11,188 bases of DNA from Gammaproteobacteria bacterium (GTDB taxonomy: Bacteria; Pseudomonadota; Gammaproteobacteria; Eutrophobiales; Eutrophobiaceae): NCBI GenBank assembly GCA_009843675.1, contig VYCZ01000181.1:1-11188 (forward strand), given 5' to 3'. Position 1 is the stretch's first letter. Each line of letters begins with the position of its first letter. The position numbers and the translations under genes were made by a program. The notes under the pieces are model-generated. The model was not told the DNA's origin and ran no database searches. It saw only the letters and a list, made by a program, of their open reading frames with translations. This document shows positions 7,906 to 11,188 of this stretch, piece after piece.

Positions 7906-8189
7906 CTGAAGATCTAAGCCCGGAAACCGCGGCCGCCTGGCAGGCCTACCAGTCCATGTGCGCCAGCAAGGATGAGTATTTCTCCCTGTTGCAGGCCCTG
8001 GATGAAAAATACAAAAACGGCGGTGAACCCGGCATTGCCGAAAGCCTGAAACTGGAACAATTACTGGGCGAGCACGACCAAAAGGTAAAACTGTTCAACC
8101 AGGCGCTGTCCGCCATCACCGACCCCGGCGCGAAACAGCAACTGGTGGAACTCCTGAAGGTGGCGGCGGATTCCAAAGACAAACATTAA
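7902..8189 (+). CDS. Small helical protein of unknown function, TTG start overlapping fba
   Basis: A 95-residue hydrophilic protein I do not recognise. It looks almost wholly alpha-helical with possible coiled-coil character: AAAWQAYQSMCASKDEYFSLLQALDEKY, then GIAESLKLEQLLGEHDQKVKLFNQALSAI, then AKQQLVELLKVAADSKDK. It has no signal peptide or membrane segment. The likely start is TTG at 7902, sharing four bases (TTGA) with the fba stop, with a purine-rich GAAGAAG about 5 bases upstream; this points to translational coupling. The next ATG, at 7954, has no convincing ribosome site and would remove the first helix. Stop-free length in the same GC-rich style as fba supports a real gene. The tight linkage suggests a function tied to the aldolase, such as a partner or regulator, but this is guesswork. 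Confidence 0.7.
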   Translation: MTEDLSPETAAAWQAYQSMCASKDEYFSLLQALDEKYKNGGEPGIAESLKLEQLLGEHDQKVKLFNQALSAITDPGAKQQLVELLKVAADSKDKH

Positions 8190-8199
8190 GAGAGTTGAT

Positions 8200-8292
8200 A
8201 TGACCAGGCTGAGAGTGGAAAGCGTCTATCCTGACATTCTGCGCCAGTGCCGTGAGCAGATTGGTTTGAATATTGAGCAAATGAAGGTTTGA
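8200..8292 (+). pseudogene. 30-codon stub resembling the start of an HTH (XRE/ImmA-type) protein
   Basis: The reading frame begins at ATG 8200 with a good ribosome site (AAGAGAG, 5-7 bases upstream) and encodes 30 residues before TGA. Residues 10-27 (YPDILRQCREQIGLNIEQ) resemble the first helix and turn of XRE-type HTH domains that begin HTH-ImmA/IrrE fusion proteins, typically 'P-E-I-L-R-W-A-R-E-x-A-G-L-S'. Such proteins are hundreds of residues long, so this looks like a remnant left after deletion or insertion. It lies directly before a truncated KilA-N gene. The match is short and from memory; it could instead be a genuine short peptide or chance. Confidence 0.35.
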
Positions 8293-8330
8293 ATGATGCA
8301 ACCACCAACAAGTATCAGGGAGATATGGGT

Positions 8331-8624
8331 ATGAGCCGGAAGAACCGCGAGATCGAGGTACTGGAAACCTCGGTCAAGGTTGCCCGGATCGAGGAATCGG
8401 ATTTCATTTCGTTGACGGACATTGCCCGCCACCGGGATTCGGAGCGCGGGGACTATATCATCCAGAACTGGCTGCGGAACCGGAATACGATCGAGTTTCT
8501 CGGCATTTGGGAGCAACTCAACAATCCGGCGTTCAATTCCATCGAATTCGATGGAATTAGAAATCAGGCGGGCCTGCCAGGTTTGGATGCGTTGGCACAG
8601 TTCAACCTGTCCGGCAGGTACTAA
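8331..8624 (+). CDS. Truncated KilA-N domain protein
   Basis: From ATG 8331 (ribosome site AGGGAGA at 8317-8323, 7-base spacing) it encodes 97 residues. After a short basic start (MSRKNREIEVLETSVKVARI), the segment ESDFISLTDIARHRDSERGDYIIQNWLRNRNTIEFLGIWEQLNNPAFNSIEFDGIRNQAG matches the N-terminal half of the KilA-N domain, a DNA-binding module of phages and mobile elements. Full-length relatives continue through a TPxxWIxxTxAIG...SGRYGGTxAHxDIA region and reach roughly 250 or more residues. Here the homology ends after NQAG, about 13 residues follow, and the frame stops. So the gene has lost its C-terminal half and is probably a non-functional remnant, though a short DNA-binding peptide is possible. 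Earlier in-frame starts (TTG 8289, ATG 8325) would only lengthen the tail. Its neighbours are also debris or accessory genes. Confidence 0.75.
   Translation: MSRKNREIEVLETSVKVARIEESDFISLTDIARHRDSERGDYIIQNWLRNRNTIEFLGIWEQLNNPAFNSIEFDGIRNQAGLPGLDALAQFNLSGRY
8535..8558. repeat. Perfect 24-bp palindrome inside the KilA-N gene
   Basis: Two 12-base arms, AATTCCATCGAA and TTCGATGGAATT, abut with no spacer and form a perfect inverted repeat centred on GAATTC. The flanking bases (C at 8534, A at 8559) do not pair. It encodes NSIEFDGI, a conserved KilA-N motif, so protein constraint explains part of it; the same eight residues are encoded on the opposite strand. Chance perfect palindromes of this length are rare, but codon choice within a conserved motif lowers the surprise. 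Confidence 0.9.
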
Positions 8625-8685
8625 CACCACAACAGGTCGTATTCCGGTTGGCAAGGCATGAGATTATACCTGCCTCTACAAACAG

Positions 8686-9867
8686 ATGAAAAGCGATTCC
8701 CTGACAACAAACAGCTTGAGGATGGATTACGTACAATCCCCCGTGGTGCCCATAGTGGCGGACCTGATCAGGGAAACACCGGGGACCATCTCCCTGGGTC
8801 AAGGGGTGGTTTGTTACGGACCGCCGGAGGCGGCTTTGAGAAACGCCATTGCGCATGGAGCTCAACTGGACCAGTTCTACGGCCCTGTGGAAGGCATCCC
8901 GGAACTGGCCGGGATGCTGAAGCGCAAGCTGGCTGATGAGAACCGCATCGTCATCAACGATGAGCGGCGCCTGGTAGTCACCGCCGGCGCCAACATGGGT
9001 TTCCTGAACGCGCTGTTTGCCATTACCGACCCAGGCTCGGAAGTCATATTGCCGACGCCTTATTACTTCAACCATGAAATGGCTGTGCGAATGCTGAACT
9101 GCGTGCCGGTCAGCGTGCCGACCGACCGGCATTTCCGGGTTGACACAGCGACCATAGCCGCGGCAATGACCGGGAGAACCGTGGCGGTCGTCACCATCTC
9201 TCCCAATAACCCCAGCGGCGCGGTCTACCCGGAAGAAACGCTTCGGGCAGTCAACGCACTTTGTCGGGAGCGGGGGATCTACCACATCAGTGACGAGGCT
9301 TATGAATACTTCGTGTATGATGACCGGCGACACTTCTCACCGGCCAGCCTGGGTGATTCGACCCGGCACACCATCTCCCTCTTTTCCCTGTCTAAGGCGT
9401 ACGGTTTCTCATCCTGGCGCATCGGTTACGTGCTGATCCCCGCGCACCTGTTTGAGGCTGTGAGGAAGGTACAGGACACCAACCTGATCTGCCCGCCACT
9501 GGCTTCGCAATACGCGGCTATCGGCGCGCTGGAGGCAGGCAGGAATTACTGTGACGAGAAGATCCGGCAAATCGCCCGAAATCGTCAGTTTGTGATCGGC
9601 GAGCTAAGGAAGCTGGACTGTATTATGGACGGCGTCCGCTCCGACGGCGCTTTTTACGTATTCATCCGCCTTGATACGGAACTGCCTGACATGAAGGTCG
9701 TCGAACGGCTAATTCGGGATTTCCGCATCGCGGTGATGCCCGGCAGTGCCTTCGGCATGGGAGATGGCTGTTACCTGAGGATCTCCTACGGCGCGCTGGA
9801 TGAGGCAACTTTGGAGGAAGGCATGCACAGGCTGGTCAGCGGCCTCAATGCAATCCTCAGCAAATAG
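8686..9867 (+). CDS. PLP-dependent class I/II aminotransferase
   Basis: A 393-residue fold-type I aminotransferase, normal length, cytoplasmic. Visible features are the substrate-side loop GTISLGQGVVCYGPP, VTAGANMGFLNAL (cofactor phosphate region), TISPNNPSGAVYP (the Asn binding the PLP ring), and SDEAYEYFVYD (Asp pairing with the pyridine nitrogen). SLSKAYGFSSWRIGY carries Schiff-base Lys237, and CYLRISYG near the C-terminus has the Arg that holds the substrate carboxylate. It resembles a family found in cyanobacteria and proteobacteria, usually annotated as aspartate or general aminotransferase. The amino-acid substrate cannot be told from sequence. Start choice is uncertain: ATG 8686 has no ribosome site, and ATG 8722, just before the conserved YVQSPVVP, has GAGG directly adjacent, which is too close. 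It stands alone between accessory genes, with no pathway neighbours. Confidence 0.92.
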   Translation: MKSDSLTTNSLRMDYVQSPVVPIVADLIRETPGTISLGQGVVCYGPPEAALRNAIAHGAQLDQFYGPVEGIPELAGMLKRKLADENRIVINDERRLVVTAGANMGFLNALFAITDPGSEVILPTPYYFNHEMAVRMLNCVPVSVPTDRHFRVDTATIAAAMTGRTVAVVTISPNNPSGAVYPEETLRAVNALCRERGIYHISDEAYEYFVYDDRRHFSPASLGDSTRHTISLFSLSKAYGFSSWRIGYVLIPAHLFEAVRKVQDTNLICPPLASQYAAIGALEAGRNYCDEKIRQIARNRQFVIGELRKLDCIMDGVRSDGAFYVFIRLDTELPDMKVVERLIRDFRIAVMPGSAFGMGDGCYLRISYGALDEATLEEGMHRLVSGLNAILSK

Positions 9868-10039
9868 TATTTGAAGGAACCTCCGACGCGGTGTCGTCAG
9901 TACATTGTTGCCAGCGGCCCTATAGCTGCCTGAAACAGGGTTTCAGAGTCGACTGACTATTTTATTGCTCAACATTTTACTGACAAGATGTAAAATTGCA
10001 GTTTCCTTCGAGGGACAGCAAGAAAGACCAGTAGCGAGC
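9868..10039. other. Non-coding junction before the BREX genes
   Basis: No convincing gene lies here. A small hairpin, CTGAAA at 9930-9935 with TTTCAG at 9941-9946 and a 5-base loop, follows the aminotransferase but has no adjacent T run, so it is a poor terminator. The second half (9955-10000) is A+T-rich, and a TAAAAT at 9991-9996 might be a -10 box for brxA without a good -35. The brxA frame is open back to TTG 9965, but those 25 codons look non-coding. No regulator gene, tRNA or attachment-site repeat was seen. Confidence 0.4.
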
Positions 10040-10831
10040 ATGACGAAAAAAAATAGCCATTTATCCCAGTTCGGATTCAGCTTCAAACGTGCCGGCGCTC
10101 ATTCTGCTCGCACCATGATGCTTGAGGAACTGATCGCCTTGCTGGCCTATGTCGAACGTCCTGATGCTGATAAAAGGGATTACCTCCGAGCCATTGATGA
10201 TGAAAATTGTTTAGGCAAACGCTCCGGCAAAACCCGCATTCTTACGTATCGACACCTGGTTGACCTTTACTCACTCGACCGCACCAATGTCATTTTCCGG
10301 TCTCTACTCTATTTTTGGAATCGTGACATAGATGGCCGACCACTACTGGCGCTACTCTGCACATACGCTCGGGACCCCATATTCCGCTCGACGGCAGCGT
10401 TCATTCTGGAGTGTCCGGAAGGCACAACGGTTACCCGTGAGTCTCTTGAGGAGTTTATCGACAGCCAGGAACCTGGTCGGTTCAGCAAGGCAACACTGAC
10501 ATCGACTGCGCAGAACATCAATTCGACCTGGACCAAATCCGGCCACCTCCTTGGCCGTGTCAGGAAGATGCGCACCCGAGCCAATCCAACCGCCGGGAGT
10601 GTTTCCTACGCCTTGCTCCTCGGCTATCTCACGGGTATGCGGGGACAGGCGCTTTTTCAATCAGAATACATCAAGTTGCTTGATCGCACCTTTGACAGGG
10701 CCATTGAGCTTGCCGAAGAGGCCTCTCGAAAAGGTTGGATCGTGTTCAAGCGTGTGAGTGATGTCATTGAGGTTCTGTTCCCGAACCTGATCAATCAAGA
10801 AGAAATGGAGTGGCTCCGTGAGCAGAATTAG
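10040..10831 (+). CDS. brxA: BrxA-like (DUF1819) protein of a BREX phage-defence system
   Basis: From ATG 10040 the protein has 263 residues, longer than E. coli type I BrxA (about 200). After FGFSFKRAGAHSARTMMLEELIALL it shows the early DUF1819-type motif ENCLGKRSGKTRILTYRHLVDLY, then LLALLCTYARDPIFRSTAAFIL. Further on come FSKATLTSTAQNINSTWTKSGHL and a late segment SYALLLGYLTGMRGQALFQSEY. It ends with RKGWIVFKRVSDVIEVLFPNLI. This pattern, together with brxB directly after it, supports BrxA. BrxA proteins are small, mostly helical DNA-binding components of BREX, which blocks phage replication and methylates host DNA. The ribosome site is weak (GCGAG, very close). Base composition is more A+T-rich than the metabolic genes (28 of 60 G+C at 10201-10260), fitting an acquired island. 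It overlaps brxB by 14 bp. The family call is from memory of motifs, and the BREX subtype is undetermined. Confidence 0.75.
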   Translation: MTKKNSHLSQFGFSFKRAGAHSARTMMLEELIALLAYVERPDADKRDYLRAIDDENCLGKRSGKTRILTYRHLVDLYSLDRTNVIFRSLLYFWNRDIDGRPLLALLCTYARDPIFRSTAAFILECPEGTTVTRESLEEFIDSQEPGRFSKATLTSTAQNINSTWTKSGHLLGRVRKMRTRANPTAGSVSYALLLGYLTGMRGQALFQSEYIKLLDRTFDRAIELAEEASRKGWIVFKRVSDVIEVLFPNLINQEEMEWLREQN

Positions 10832-11188
10832 ACGGCTTATACATTCCTACAGCAAATTTATCTCCGTCCCGTGGCGCGATGATGCCGCTGCTGCACAGCG
10901 CGTAATATTCTGTGTATACAACGAAAATGAAGAACGCTCGTTGCGGGCCAAAGTCGGTGAATTTGAAATCGTCACGCGAGAGGCAAACCACGAATGGGCC
11001 ATGTTCGACCTGACGGATACTTTTGCCAACTGGCTCGCCTCACAACGGTACGCCAAGAGTTACTTCAAGGAGCCACGTTTGCTCTCCACGCTGCTGCCTA
11101 AGTACCTCGCTTTCATTGCCGATGAGTTCGAGACCTTCCTTCAAGAGAACTTCGCCGGAGCGGATTCCGTCGTGGCAATTCAGTGTGT
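10818..11188 (+). CDS. brxB: BrxB-like (DUF1788) protein of a BREX system (partial, cut by window end)
   Basis: The frame opens at GTG 10818, within the end of brxA, with GGAG at 10807-10810 seven bases upstream. It runs open for 123 full codons to the window end; BrxB is usually about 190-200 residues. Diagnostic segments are SRIRRLIHSYSKFISVPWRDDAAAAQRVIFCVYN, EERSLRAKVGEFEIVTREANHEWAMFDLTDTFANWLASQRYAKSYFKEP, and LQENFAGADSVVAIQ, all in the family order (start, 'SLPW', 'RLGEFE', 'DLTDxFAxW', 'YxxSYF', 'VVAxxG'). BrxB is a core BREX protein of unclear biochemical role that sits upstream of the ATPase BrxC in known loci. The 14-bp overlap with brxA suggests coupled translation. The next genes, expected to be brxC, the methyltransferase pglX and pglZ, are outside the window. 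Confidence 0.85.
   Translation, partial: MSRIRRLIHSYSKFISVPWRDDAAAAQRVIFCVYNENEERSLRAKVGEFEIVTREANHEWAMFDLTDTFANWLASQRYAKSYFKEPRLLSTLLPKYLAFIADEFETFLQENFAGADSVVAIQC

Noticed and set aside
8226..8654. 142-codon minus-strand open frame covering the KilA-N region
   Set aside because: Its NSIEFDGI segment arises only because the palindrome reads the same on both strands; the rest matches nothing known to me.
9930..9946. Hairpin after the aminotransferase as an intrinsic terminator
   Set aside because: A 6-bp A+T-rich stem without an adjacent T run is too weak to call.
9965..10039. Extension of brxA back to TTG 9965
   Set aside because: The 25 extra residues look like translated A+T-rich promoter DNA, and no ribosome site precedes the TTG.
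1..11188. CRISPR array, tRNA, rRNA, transposase or intact insertion sequence
   Set aside because: I looked for regularly spaced repeats, cloverleaf-like segments and transposase motifs and saw none.

Overview
The window looks like chromosomal DNA of a GC-rich proteobacterium, most likely a gammaproteobacterium or a close relative. The residues match E. coli TktA- and PykA-type enzymes and a Xanthomonas-type class I aldolase, and the gene order tkt-gap-pgk-pyk-fba is a familiar proteobacterial one. The first ~60 bases are homopolymer runs that look like unreliable sequence at a contig or clone end.

Layout. (1) 1-590, minus strand: the N-terminal part of a thiamine-diphosphate (ThDP) enzyme of the acetolactate-synthase-like family, running off the left edge. 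(2) 591-742: a divergent promoter region with a small dyad. (3) 743-6402, plus strand: a tightly packed central-carbon operon of transketolase, glyceraldehyde-3-phosphate dehydrogenase, phosphoglycerate kinase and pyruvate kinase. (4) 6416-8189, same direction: a small NTF2-like/lumazine-binding-like protein, class I fructose-bisphosphate aldolase, and an overlapping 95-residue protein I do not recognise. (5) 8190-8685: a patch of gene debris, with a 30-codon stub resembling the start of an HTH protein and a truncated KilA-N protein that contains a perfect 24-bp palindrome. (6) 8686-9867: a complete PLP-dependent class I/II aminotransferase. (7) 9868-10039: a non-coding junction. (8) 10040-11188: more A+T-rich DNA carrying brxA-like and brxB-like genes, the first two genes of a BREX anti-phage locus that continues past the right edge.

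The metabolic genes cover the trunk of glycolysis/gluconeogenesis plus the sugar rearrangements shared by the pentose phosphate and Calvin cycles. No RuBisCO or phosphoribulokinase is visible, so autotrophy cannot be claimed. From about 8190 rightward the content changes from core metabolism to accessory genes, so this is probably the left border of a defence or genomic island.

Most notable points: the BREX entry (brxA/brxB overlapping by 14 bp, with a brxA unlike the E. coli type I form), an apparent ATT start codon for transketolase, the truncated KilA-N gene with its palindrome, and two small unexplained genes travelling with pyk and fba.
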